This document shows positions 1-12,700 of a DNA stretch of 64,000 bases, piece after piece. Made by a program: the position numbers and the translations under genes. Each line of letters begins with the position of its first letter. Within the stretch, counting starts at the first letter, position 1. The notes under the pieces are model-generated. The model was not told the origin of the DNA, made no database searches, and was given only the letters and a program-made list of their open reading frames with translations. This DNA comes from Pseudoips prasinana (taxonomy: Eukaryota; Arthropoda; Insecta; Lepidoptera; Nolidae), in NCBI GenBank assembly GCA_951640165.1, contig OX621255.1, positions 9,362,001 to 9,426,000 of the forward strand, in the 5' to 3' direction.

Positions 1-66
1 ACCCATACACTTTCTTAAGTTATCTAGAGATTTTTTGGTTCCCCTAATATGCCAACTAACTAATCG

Positions 67-1479
67 ATGCTTCGAAACGGGAATTTTCCCTTATGCTTTA
101 AAGAGGTCTTTAATAACGCCTGTGCGCCTGCCAACAACTATCGACCCATATCTGTCTTACCATCAGTGTCAAAAATAATTGAGAAAATCCTAAATAAAAG
201 ACTCTTAAGCTATTTAAATAAATACAGTATCCTTTCCGATTCGCAATTTGGTTTCAGGCAAGGGATTTCAACCCAGGACGCTATTACGGCATTGACTTCG
301 GAAATTGTAGATAAGGTCGACAAAGGATTAAAATGCGTAACAACGTTTTTAGACCTCAAAAAAGCCTTTGATACCGTTTCTATTCCCATTCTTGTGCAGA
401 GGCTCGAGGCAATAGGTATTAGGGGCACGGCTCTTTCTCTCTTGGAAAGCTATCTTAGGGACAGGAGACAGCAAGTTAAGATTGGGAACTTCTATAGCGA
501 AGAAGTAGACGTTGTTTTCGGTGTCCCTCAGGGAAGTGTTCTTGGACCGACACTGTTCTTAGTTTATATCAACGGCTTGTGTAACCTACAAATAAATGGT
601 GGCAAGATTTTTTCTTATGCGGATGATACAGCTGTTGTTTTTTCTGGAGAAACTTGGAATATCGTACGTCATAATGCTGAACAGGGTCTATCGGTCATAG
701 TGAGTTGGTTAAAAGACAATCTGCTAACCCTAAACATATCTAAGACAAATTACATCTGCTTTTCTCCAAGTCAAAGATCAAAACCATTTGCAGAATTTGG
801 AATTGAGATTCAGGAGAGCGCAACCCACCCTGATATAAACTATACATTACAAGCTGTCCAGCGTGCTACCTCCACAACATACTTAGGCATTATTATTGAC
901 GAATGTTTGTCCTGGCATCCCCATATTGAAACTACTATATCTCGTGTTAGGAAATTAATCTGGATTTTCAAAACATTACGTTATGTGATGTCTCTAGAAT
1001 TAATAAATAAAATTTATATAGCACTAGTACAATCAGTTATTAAGTACTGTATACCTGTCTGGGGGGGTGCTAATAAAACAAAATTTCTTGAGCTAGAAAG
1101 AGTCCAGCGGTGCCTCATAAAAGTAATGTATTCTAAGCCATATAGATACCCCACGGAGGCGTTGTACAGAATTAGTGGCATATTAACTGTAAGGAAGCTA
1201 TATATGCTAAATGTAACTCTGTACCTACACAAATCTATTTGGTTTAACCCAACTATACAGAGTAGGAGACGTAAAAATATCGTGGCTCATTCCCCAAGGG
1301 TTCACACGGCTTTTGCAGGGCGCCAGTATGTCACACAGTCTGCATATATTTATAACAAGATAAATAGAAAATTAGAGTTTCATCCAAATATTTTGTACAA
1401 ATGTAAAAAAATTATAACCGAGTGGCTAACTACATTGACGTATGAGGAAACTGAGCATATATTAGTCAGAGTGTGTTAA
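67..1479 (+). pseudogene. 5'-truncated non-LTR retrotransposon reverse transcriptase (Jockey/CR1-like)
   Basis: A 470-codon open frame covers the reverse transcriptase and thumb of a non-LTR retrotransposon. Visible RT blocks, in order: NNYRPISVLP, QFGFRQGIST, FLDLKKAFDTV with a catalytic Asp, GVPQGSVLGP, the catalytic box YADDTAV, then YLGI. The first in-frame ATG is only a chance start: stops lie just upstream (16-18, 25-27, 61-63), and the residues before NNYRPIS do not align with the usual block, so this copy is 5'-truncated with a small indel near 100-130. No endonuclease or gag ORF is in the window. It lies on the strand opposite the zinc-finger gene and downstream of that gene's last visible exon, so it probably sits in an intron. 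Clade assignment within Jockey/CR1 is from memory and uncertain. Confidence 0.85.
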
Positions 1480-1523
1480 ATTACATATTTGTTAGTAATA
1501 ATTACAAATATATTATAATAAAC

Positions 1524-1538
1524 ACACAGACACACACA

Positions 1539-1586
<48 letters not shown>
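1524..1586. repeat. (CA)n microsatellite
   Basis: An almost pure CA dinucleotide run of about 60 bases, just after the 3' end of the truncated retrotransposon. It may mark the 3' tail or have grown from it. Confidence 0.9.
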
Positions 1587-1590
<4 letters not shown>

Positions 1591-1880
1591 CGCCTGCGCG
1601 CGCATTGTAGGTATGCACGAAAAAAATAGTTTTATATTAGTTTTAATTTTGTATTAGTAATTTTATTTCTATTTGTATTTCTGTACTGTCTCAAATTTAG
1701 ATACTAGAATATAAGGGAAGTAGCGAGTCAGCCCCAACACAAGTACTTTAAGTCACTTAATGGGGTTGCCTCAATTTGTTTTGATTTGTACTGTATTGAG
1801 ACACAATAAACATATATTTTTTTTTTTTTTATTTATTTATATTGTGGCTATATTATTCTGTTGGTGTGCTAAATACATAC

Positions 1881-2033
1881 CTGCACCCCGGACACAGTGA
1901 TGCCCTGCTGCACGTGCTGCGCGTGGATGGGCACGGCCAGCTGCTGCACGTTGCCCACCTGCAGCACGGCCTGCTGCTGCATCTGCTGGTGGTGGTGCTG
2001 CACATGCTGCTGTTGTACTTGTTGTTGTTGTAC
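1881..2033 (-). CDS. ZAD-C2H2 gene exon 12, Gln/His-rich
   Basis: 51 codons in phase 0, from an acceptor at AATGCAG to a donor GTATGT. The peptide is rich in Q, H and V (VQQQQVQQQHVQHHHQQ) and resembles a transactivation segment. The donor at 1880-1879 shows that at least one more exon lies beyond the window start. Confidence 0.8.
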
Positions 2034-3713
2034 CTGCATTACGGACAGACACATTTACTACAGCTTTTAGAGTAGGTTTAATAATAACAATAATATCCTG
2101 GGACATTATTTACACACGGCCATCTGATCCCAAACTAAGCACAGCTTGTGCGATGGAAACCAGATAACTGATATACTACATACAATACTTCTCGTTTGTA
2201 AAAACATACTTATATAGATAACTACACTCAAACAAACAGACATGTTCATAGACAAAAATATCTGTCCTGGGTGGGAATCGAACCCACGACCTGCGGCGTG
2301 AAAAGTCCGACAAACCCACCCGTAGACACTATTTGCGGGTGTCATGCGTAGGCATTCCCTCTGACTTAAAAAAAGGCATAATACTTATTAATTGCGCGAG
2401 CAGCACCGTAATCGTGATAGAAGAGAAACTTCTTAAACAATACAGCGTATTCGTGGTATCGCAACTGTTCATATATAGCGCCAGAGGAGTACGTCTACAC
2501 TCTTATATCAATTATTACACAAAACTTGGAATCCCTGTACCACCGAGCGGTGGCGAAGCGGTTAACCGGTTCAATGCGGAAGCATACCAAATATTTCATG
2601 GCGCCTTGGAGGAGCCAATAGCCAAGTAATGTGATGGCGCCCTTAAATCGCCATCCATCATGAATTGTGTAACTTATTGCGTTTTCGTCATTTGCCACGT
2701 CTTTTAAGTAACAACTATCGAATTTAAATCATACGCGACACGTAAAAGATTATCATGGCGCCTCTCGGGCGACAGCCGCATTCAATTGGTTAACGTACGT
2801 GGATTCGGATACCTCCTGGTTCCTTTGTTCGATTCATGCCCGCATTTAAATTTCATAAAATTCATTATAATTATGTCTGAATTATTTAATCAATTGGAAC
2901 TGAAATATAAACAATGCTATATGTCTGTAGTTGTTGCCAATAATAAATAGCATGTCAAGACATAAAGACAAAATTAAATTACCTAATATACATACTATAA
3001 GACTAGAGATTTTCAAAAAAAAAATCCATATTGCATGGCAATCAAAATATATAATAACCTTACATTACATATTAAAAAAATGTCATTACCTCAATTTAGG
3101 AAGAGTTGGTTTAATTTCCTCAAAGAGAAATAGTTTTATACAACTAAGGAATACCTAGAATATAAGTCGAAATAATAATGTACATTAATGGATTAAGTTT
3201 CACAACTAGATGTATATTGGCACGACCTCAGGTCAGAATATGTTGAATATAACCTTTTGATTAACATATTATGTACCTTATTTGAGCAAATAAAGATTTG
3301 ATTTGTATATGGCCAGTTATATTTGTTCCAATCGAGCAAGTTAACATGTAACAAGTTGCAAGCTTTCCTACTAACAAATACTTGATAGGCTTAATAATAA
3401 TAATAATATCCTGGGCCATTATTTACACCCAGCCATCTGATCCCAAACTAAGCAGAGCTTGTACTATGGAAACCAGATAACTGATATACTTACTCCTTTT
3501 TTGTATACATACTTATAAATGTAAAATACTGGGCAAATAAAAAAAATAGTACCGTTCGGCTGACCTGAAACCGAATATTTTTCACACTACACTTAATTTA
3601 GTGGTTTTCATTTTGTCTATGACTCATACTCACTTGTTGAGTGACGTGGTGCAGCTGTTGTTGTAACTGCTGTTGCGCGTGCTGGTGTTGTTGCTGCTGC
3701 TGTTGTTGCTGCT

Positions 3714-3745
<32 letters not shown>

Positions 3746-6700
3746 TGTTGTTGTTGCTGTGGTTGCTGTTGTTGTGCTTGTTGTTGCTGTGGCTGTAACA
3801 GTATTACTTGGTCCGCGTTACGTCCCCGCTCCTACATAAAATGATTAAAATTATATGAAGATTATCCAAACTAATAATTAAAATAGTTTTATTAACATTA
3901 TATTAACTAGTAGTATTTGCAAATACTAATTTATTTCTATTTCTACAGGGTTTGGACCCCAATACAGTAGTGTCGACTCAATATTAATTATTTACATAAA
4001 ATGTAAATAACGTTATTCTATTTCTATTTCAAATATTATATGATATAACCTCTGTGGCCGTCTTTGTGAATTCACTTTGAGCATAGTGGAAACATCAATA
4101 TCCGCAACAAGTTGAAAGTCCAAAGTGCAAGTCAAAACATGTTTTTGGAATATTTTAAAACTTTACTTTCTTTATGTAATTTATTTATTCGTATGGACAG
4201 TTGCTAGTGATTTAGAGGGTTTGCAGTAAGCCGCTAAAACGGATTAACGACTCTGCTGTCGTACAGCTACAGCAGAGTACGACAGCTTAACAAGCACGTA
4301 GACGCCCAGAAGACATTATGCGGTGAGGGCAATTCGTTATAAAAACAAAGCTTAATTATATTCTAATTCAGACAAGTCTCATTTTAAAGACATATTTAGC
4401 AAAGCAGTATTATTCTGTAACGTTCACAAGATAATCCCTTGGTTCACGATGGGCCTGAAGTTTTGACTTGAGCTAGATCTTATCCCGGAGAAATAGAATT
4501 AAGAGGCCTATTACAGTCCACTAGCACACATTGTCAACACTTGAAATATAGCTGTTTAGCTAAATCGTGCATTTGTAACAAAAACGGCCGTTTATATTTT
4601 GAATGCACGATTTAGCTAAACAGCTATATTTCAAGTGTTGATAAGGTGTTATACAATTACGTTATTGCCTTTTCCACAGAAATAATAGAACATATTTTGT
4701 ATTTTTGATTCTATTTACGAGTTATGACATTTTTTCGATTGGCGGCGCTAGTGGACTGTAATAGGCTTCTTAACATTAAACTTAAAAACAATAATCGAAT
4801 AAATAGGCGTCATATAATATATTGGATATATACGATTTTGGACGTTGTATGATTGTAATATTGTTTATTTTATTAAAAGATTATCGATTCGACTGTACGT
4901 AATTTTTTTGTATGCCTTTTATACGTTTACTTTGTTTTTTATGAACACATTTTGAATCTTTTTTTATTCAGTATATAATTTCCTAGCATTAGTAGTCTCA
5001 TATAAAATATGCTCGCAAGAATAAGAAAAGGAAGTTGAAGTGAGTTCAATTCCTCTCGACCCGTAATCATATACTACAAAATCAAAATAAACTCGTACGT
5101 CCCACTGATGGTGAGCGGTTACCGTAACCTGTAAGGCCTTATGCGGTTAGCCGCATACTCAGATATTAGACAAGACAAGGCAAGACAAGTTCTTTATTTG
5201 CAATAAACATGGTATTAAGATGTACAGTGTTCCATAATAATAAGTGTCCACATGTTTAGCTATACAATTATTTGTAAAAATGCATGCAAAATATGTCAAT
5301 ATTACAAATACAACCAATAATAAAATAAATGTCAATTACAGTTATACCTAAGAAATCCTAAATTTAATAACATTACATATAATTAATTTATAAATATTAT
5401 TTCTGAATGAATATTATTTTGATGTATAGTCATGTTTTAAAAATTCTCTTACGTCGTAGAAATTATGTCTGTTCAGCCATTTATGCAGTTTATTTTTAAA
5501 AAGATTTAGGTTATTTATTAATTTAAGTTCTTTTGGTATTTTGTTGTATATTCGTATACACATAACAAGACAGCTTTTCGCATACTTGTCCGATTTAGGT
5601 ATATCTTTTATAACAAGTCTGTCTGCATTTCTTTTTTGCCTCGAATTTACTTCATATGCTTTTTTAAATAACTTTTTATTACTATAAACATCTTAGTACG
5701 AGAAAGTAATTTTTATTCGCACTGTGATACGGCAGCCGGTCGTTAGTCGGAATGCGGTCAGCCATCAGCAATCAGTATAACCGCATAGTGCGTCTTTTGC
5801 CTAATGGCATCACTTACTCACTCGCTGAGTTTTGTTTCGCTGGGTCTGACAGTTGTCAGTCAGTTTTTTTTTTATTTTTTTAATAATAATAATCTTTATT
5901 TCACTCAAATAAACATAGTTATTACATAATAATTAGTACATAACACATTACGCAAAATCGTTGTCGTGCTGCCCTCCTAGATAGGCTACTAATTAGCCTG
6001 TATTGAGGGCATAAAGTCCGTAAAGTATCATAGCTTGACCATCACTATCCACAGCATTGGATGTGTTACATGATGCTAATGAATATTATTGTGCGTCATA
6101 CCTCTGCGTGCAGAAGCAGATGTTTCCTCAAGTTGTGCAGGTGTGTGTATGTCTTCACGCAGAGCCCACACTTGAACCGCTTCTGCAGGCTGCCGGGCGA
6201 GCCCGTTCCCGGCGACGCCTGCTCTTGCACTTGACTTTGACCTTTGAATGTTAATACAATTGGTTACAGCGGCCAATTAAAACAGAGACAAGCCAACTAA
6301 GCAGGAAATATCTGCAAGAACACTCCTGTCAAATTTCCTGCACTAACATAGTACTTTATTTATTTATTATCTAGAAAGAAACAGTTATACAAATATATGC
6401 TTACAGAATAAATATATTATAATTATAGAACTTTAGTTTGTTTAATGGTAGGTATACATAAAAAACTAAAAATTGAACTTAGTCGATTAGTATTGCAAAT
6501 GCAATATTTGAGTAGTTCATTTACACTGACAACTACATGAGATCATATATCATTCCAGTTCCACACAGGAAATACACTTCAAAGTATTTTTCTTGAATGC
6601 GTATAAAGTTTCATTACAAATATCAACATAAGCAAATTGTTATCACGATTTTAATTACCTTCACTTGTAACTATGTAAGAAAATGTTGGGATCTTAATTT

Positions 6701-9700
6701 GACCCACTTCCCGGTCTTCGATTAGGATGAAATTTTGCAGACAGTACATGACTAGCTAAGAAACGTCATTACAAATCCAATAAGGCGGACTGGCTGTTTG
6801 AAATCCACCCCCATGATATGGGTATAAACGGAAAGGGTTTGCTGTCAGGAATAGGAAAAAAATAGTCACGTGACTTAAATCCAACATGGCGGACATTCAA
6901 GATGGCGAATTGGCTATTTGAAATGCACCGCCATGATAAGGGTATTAAATGAAAAAGTTTGCTGAATGGGATACGAAAAAAATAATCACGTAACCTAAAT
7001 CCAACATGGCGGCCATAGTGCGTGCTAAAAGCGTGTTTTTTGGAACTATTAAATTTTGTATTCATTATATAATCTACAAGTTCTTATAATAAAACTATTG
7101 TGAGAGTAACAAGTTCTACTTATGGAAATAACGAATAAATATTTTCTACGACAAGCTCGTTCACGTCTACTCTAAAGTTAAGTGCATGTAATAATGCGGA
7201 TGCATCAACAAAATTATTTAAAATTTTACAGTACTCTTATAATCCAAAAGGACGCCTATATGATACCACCAGGTGGATATCAGGTGGGCTAGAGACACAC
7301 TTGTACGTGCATGTGCATGTTACTGGGTTCTTGCGAAAAATATGATGCCCCATACCTTGTGAGGGCACGTCCGGCATGTCCTGCGGCGCGGCGCCGGCCG
7401 CGTCCTGCGCGCCGGGCTCGGGCTTGGCGCTCTCACCGCTGTTCTCCGAGTTGGACGACTCCGTCTCCGATTTCACCTCGTGACTCTTCAAGTGCTTCTT
7501 GTACGAACTGGTCTCTATGAAGCCTGGCCAGAAAACGAGTCAAAATTAATAGATATTAAATAGATGAGTGGCTACTAAATGAATGAATAAAAAATGATCC
7601 GAAGACACTGCAGGAGGCCCTCAAGCTAGGCGTTCGTGGTCTCCTGGACTTCTGTAATAATATCTAGGGACAATGTCACATAGATCATCCTAGCCCCAAA
7701 CTAAGCAAAGCTTGTACAATGGGTACCAGGCGACGATATACATACTTATATAGATAGATAAATATTTATATGCATAGAAAACATCCATGACAAACAAATA
7801 CTCGTGCTCATCACACAAATATTTGCACTTATCGGGATTCGAACCCAGGACCACCAGCTTCGTAGGCAGGAGCACTACCAACTAGGCTACGGTGACTTCT
7901 GGATGGAACTAAAATGGTCCGAGTAGCCAAACAAGTATCACGCACAATGGCCCAATTAGGAGGCTAAGTGCTGAAACCTGTCACCCATAAAACTAACTAA
8001 CGAGTGGGTACTAAGATAAGACAAGATAAATACTCTTTATTGCACATCAAATAGCCATGCGGTTTCCGGCTCAGAAAGAATATTAGAGAAAAATTAAAAT
8101 AATTTATTAATATTAAAGAATATTAATATTATAATATTTTTGTTAATATATTCCGTATACAATCTCGTGGGTGTCTTAAATGGCGATTGAGGGATACACT
8201 TGGTAGACGGGCAGCAGCGCCACCTAAATACGGTCCCTAACTCGCATGCCCAACCTTTGGAACTTTTGGAGGAGGCCTATAAATTATAAAATAATTTATT
8301 GCAGACTACATGGCCCATATTTGTTAGTAACAATTTGTACTTAAGCACTATGTTAGTAAATTATAGAATAATACATCAGCAATATATAATACAAAGAATT
8401 AATAAAAGATTATATTATTTATAAGGACGGATGCCCCCGCGCAGTAAGTTTACAGGACCCCTCGCGGCGTGGAGTTCTGTAAATCTACCGAAAAGTACGG
8501 TATCCGTTCTGTCCCCCACCATTTTCAGAATCTTGTTCGGGCTCCTTCGTATTCGTGTCACAATTGATGCAACTTTCTTGCGCATTATTGCATAGAAGTC
8601 ATCAACTGCAGCATCAGCAAACATGCCGGATGCGCTGCAGTACCGTGGAAGCCCGAAAAGCGCTCTAAATATATTGTCCAGCAGAAAATATCAGGCTGAT
8701 TATCCAAGTTGTGTAATTTCGTGTACTGACCCTTCCCGCACACTTGGCACTGGTACTTCTTCTCGCCCGTGTGGTAGCGGCGGTGCACGGCCAGGTAGGA
8801 GGCGGAGCTGAAGCGCTGCGAGCACTCGCCGCACTCGAACAGCTTCTCGCCCGTGTGCTTGCTCGTGTGCACGCGCAGCTCCGTGCGCGACGTGCAGCCC
8901 TTGAAGCAGATCGGGCACACGAACCTGGGGACATGGGCACCACCATGAGTTACCAACGATATCGGCCAAATTACCTCTTTATTAACAAAAAGGAATAGAC
9001 TATCGTCTATGGAAGAACGGTCTAATATTGAATCGATGTCTTTACATGCATTAATGGGCACGGGGAATACCCAACCTGCTCGCCCCGAATTTGGAACCCA
9101 GGATGTACAGAATCCCGCTACACCAACATGGAAGTCATTGATGATTGGCACTGTACACCAGAATGGATACTTCGTTAAAGGCCATCTTGTCATATTTTCC
9201 ATCATAAGTATTGGGTGGAAATTTAGTAGGTGTATAGTGAAATGTTTGAAGGTTTTTAAAGGGATTTTGTCCTTTCTTCTTACGCAACACTGCAGGCCAC
9301 AATAAACAGTAGCACAGAATGAAATTACATTCACCGGTAACGCTCAGGCATGTCCCAGGAAATCGTTTTTAAGCACACGGTTGCAAACGTCCCAACAGTG
9401 GTCACCCTGGTGGTTGCCATCCATCTAAACTGCAGTTGTGCAGTCTAGATAGATGGCCACCACCAGTGTGACCTCTGTTGAGACATTGGTTTGCAACCGT
9501 GTAGAAGATGCTATACTGTGGTGAGTCCCGCAACGAACTTAATCTATACAAAAAAATAAAATTGGAGTGTCTGTTTGTAATATTGAAATTACCGGCTTTT
9601 ACTACATAAATATGAATGTATATACGGTACATACACCAAAATAACATTTTTTACAATTTTTGTCTGTCTGTCTGTCTGTTTGTTCCGGCTAATCTCTGAA

Positions 9701-12700
9701 ACGGCTGGACCGATTTTGACGAGACTTTTATTGGCAGGTAGCTGATGTAATAAGGAGTAACTTAGGCTACTTTTATTTTACTAAAAAACAAAAAAAACTA
9801 AATAACCTAATTAACACGCGGACGAAGTCGCGGGCACAGCTAGTCAGAAATAAAAAAGGAGTTAGAAAAAGTATCGGACCTCTTGTTGCCGGTGTGCGTG
9901 ACCATGTGGTTGTTCCTGGCGGAGGAGGTGGTGAACCGCGCGGAGCAGATCTTGCAGCAGTAAGGCTTCTCCCCCGTGTGCGTGCGCCGGTGGTAGATGA
10001 GCGCCGACTGCTGCGCGAAGCGGCGCTCGCAGTACTGGCACTCGTACGGCCGCTCGCCTGACACAAGCCAAGCAACGCTTTATTGTACACCAACATTATA
10101 CTCAGGGCTGACCATTGAATGGACCAGGATTATAGGTGATAATAATAATATCCTGGGACATTATTCACATTCCCAAACTAAGCAGAGCTTGTACTGAGAT
10201 AACTGATATATTACATATACTACTTTTTTTGTTGTAAATACATACTCATATAGATAATTACACCCAGACTCAGGACAAACAGTGTTAATGCACACAAATA
10301 TCTGTCCTGAGTGGGAATCGAACCAAATGAAAGGCAAGCGAATAGTGGGCTATTTCTTGGCATAGGTAGAAAAAGGACATTTGTTCTTCTTTATTCAAGA
10401 TAAACGACTTTAACGATATCTGTGTGTCTGATTCTTCTTAATTTCTTTCTTTATCGTATGGGCATTGATTGCTCTGGTGCCAGACTTGTACATGCCGTTC
10501 AGTACGCCTCTGACATGGCATCTGACGACATCTACGGGGCCTGCTGTTCCTTATAAAATGCCGTAGTAACAATCACGTTAATCTGTCTATTATTTTTATA
10601 TATGAGCAAGGCAAACGATCAAATGGGACACCTGATGGTAAGTAATCTCCGCCGCCCATGGATACCTAAAACACCAGAAAGGCTGCAAGTAGGTACGTTG
10701 CCGACCTTGAAGGTTGTCATGTCGTACCAGATCGGAAATACCTCCGCAGTTAATTGATTCCACAGAGTGATAGCGCGCGGTAAAAAGTTTCTTGTGAAAC
10801 GCATGGTTGTAGAGGACCACCCATTTTCATACACTTCTTTAGAGATGGCCGTCACGAGTAGTTATAGGTACCATTAAAAGGTTAATTTATGACTTGCATA
10901 AAAATTTAATCTTGAAAGTATTTACAATTATTATTATAATAACCTAACTTATTAACTAAAGAAACATAAATTAAATAAAATAAAAATTTAAACGTCCTAA
11001 CAATGAGTTTATGCGTAAAATAAAGTATCAAACAAATATGACTACTGTGACGAATTAATAAAGTGCTAACGACGCACATAGCGGGCGGTTCGGGCATTGC
11101 TAGTCCGACTGCCGTCCGGTGCGGACGTGCGTGCGCTGCTTGGTGAAACTATTACCTTAGTTTCATTCAGTAAACCTGACACGGTCACGGAGAGACCGGG
11201 GATAACACAACTACAGTACATACCCGTGTGTACCCTCATGTGAGCATTGAGTTTGGACACCTCGTAGAAACCCTTATTGCACACGTTGCAGACGTGGTTG
11301 CGGATGCCGCGGTGCTTCTTCATGTGCTGACACAGCGTCGAGTGTCGCCGGAACGTCTTGTTGCACTCCGAGCACTTCAACGGCTTTTCGCCCGTGTGCA
11401 GTCGGAAGTGGACCTACATGTGACAATAACATTTTTATAGGCACATAAAATACTGGCAACATTTTACAAAACCTCTTTTTGAGTTTTGGCGGCAACGCGG
11501 AAAAAGACGCATCGAGTAATTTCGAGCTTTCATTTGGAAATATGGTGGATTTTAAGACCTAACAGCTTCGACGACGTACACTAGTGGAAGAAAGTGCGAT
11601 ATTGCCTGATTTGTAGTTTTCCGTGTTGATTCGAAAACTCTATAGAAGCCTCTAGTAAAGTCTACACTGCCTTACGGGGATAGGACTTTGACTTGACTGT
11701 GACGGACTTTACTTGACTTTTACTGTAACTATGACTTAATGACAAAAATGCTGCATAACTTATTACCACTAAAGGATTTAATATCCACTGTGAAGATATA
11801 TTTCAAAATTAACTTTTTATTGAATAGCAAGGCAAACGAGCAACCCGGTCATCGACACTCAACTAAACACCAAAGGGGCCGCAAGTGCGTTACCGGCCTT
11901 TAAGAAATGAATAGGCTCCCTTCTTGAAGTTGCTATGTCATACCGGATCGGAAATAGGTACTTCCGCAGCTAATTGTTTCCACAGAGTGGTAGTGCGCGG
12001 TTAAGTTTCTTGTGAAATGCACGGTGTTAGACGACCATTCACCTAATTTCCACTTCAGCGACAGAATCTGTGGCGGAAATTGGCGGCAGGTGGAAGTTTG
12101 AAACATTCCTCAGAACACTTTCGATATACGTAAATGCAGTTTTGAACACATAGAGGTCTCATTCATGGCTCATTAAAAAAACAATGTGTGTGTCAAAAAC
12201 AGCGTGTCAACATTGACGTTAAATTTCCAACTCGATCTTTATTTGCCATCGTAATTTTATACAAATGATATTTTATTTATAACTAAGTAATTAATAATTA
12301 ATAAAACTTGTAATCAATGGGTTACGACTACTATGGAATTCTAGGAGTAAAGCGGTCGTGCAGTCAGTTAGAAGTGAAATGCGCTTATCGACGACTCGCG
12401 CTCAAGTACAACCCAGAGCGATACGATAATGATGAAAGCATGCAGCGAATATTCGCGCTCATCGCCGAGGCGTACGAGGTGCTTGTGGACCACAAGCACC
12501 GCGCCGTCTACGACCAGTACGGCGAGGAGGGCCTCAAGCGCGGCGTGCCTGCACCCAACGAGTACATACAGCCTTACTCCTACCACGGACAACCCATAAG
12601 AACCTTTCACGAATTCTTCGGCACTTCTAATCCCTACGCAGACTTACTAGACTATTATGAAAACCCCCCAGCAATGTTCGATTCACCCCTCGGCAAAGGC

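Noticed and set aside
3641..3844. Plus-strand cysteine-run ORF
   Set aside because: It is the antisense of the poly-Q exon (CAG/CAA read as CTG/TTG neighbours) and has no other support.
6769..7065. Minus-strand 98-codon ORF with internal repeats
   Set aside because: It lies on the intronic tandem repeat; the repeated peptide simply follows the DNA repeat and has no domain.
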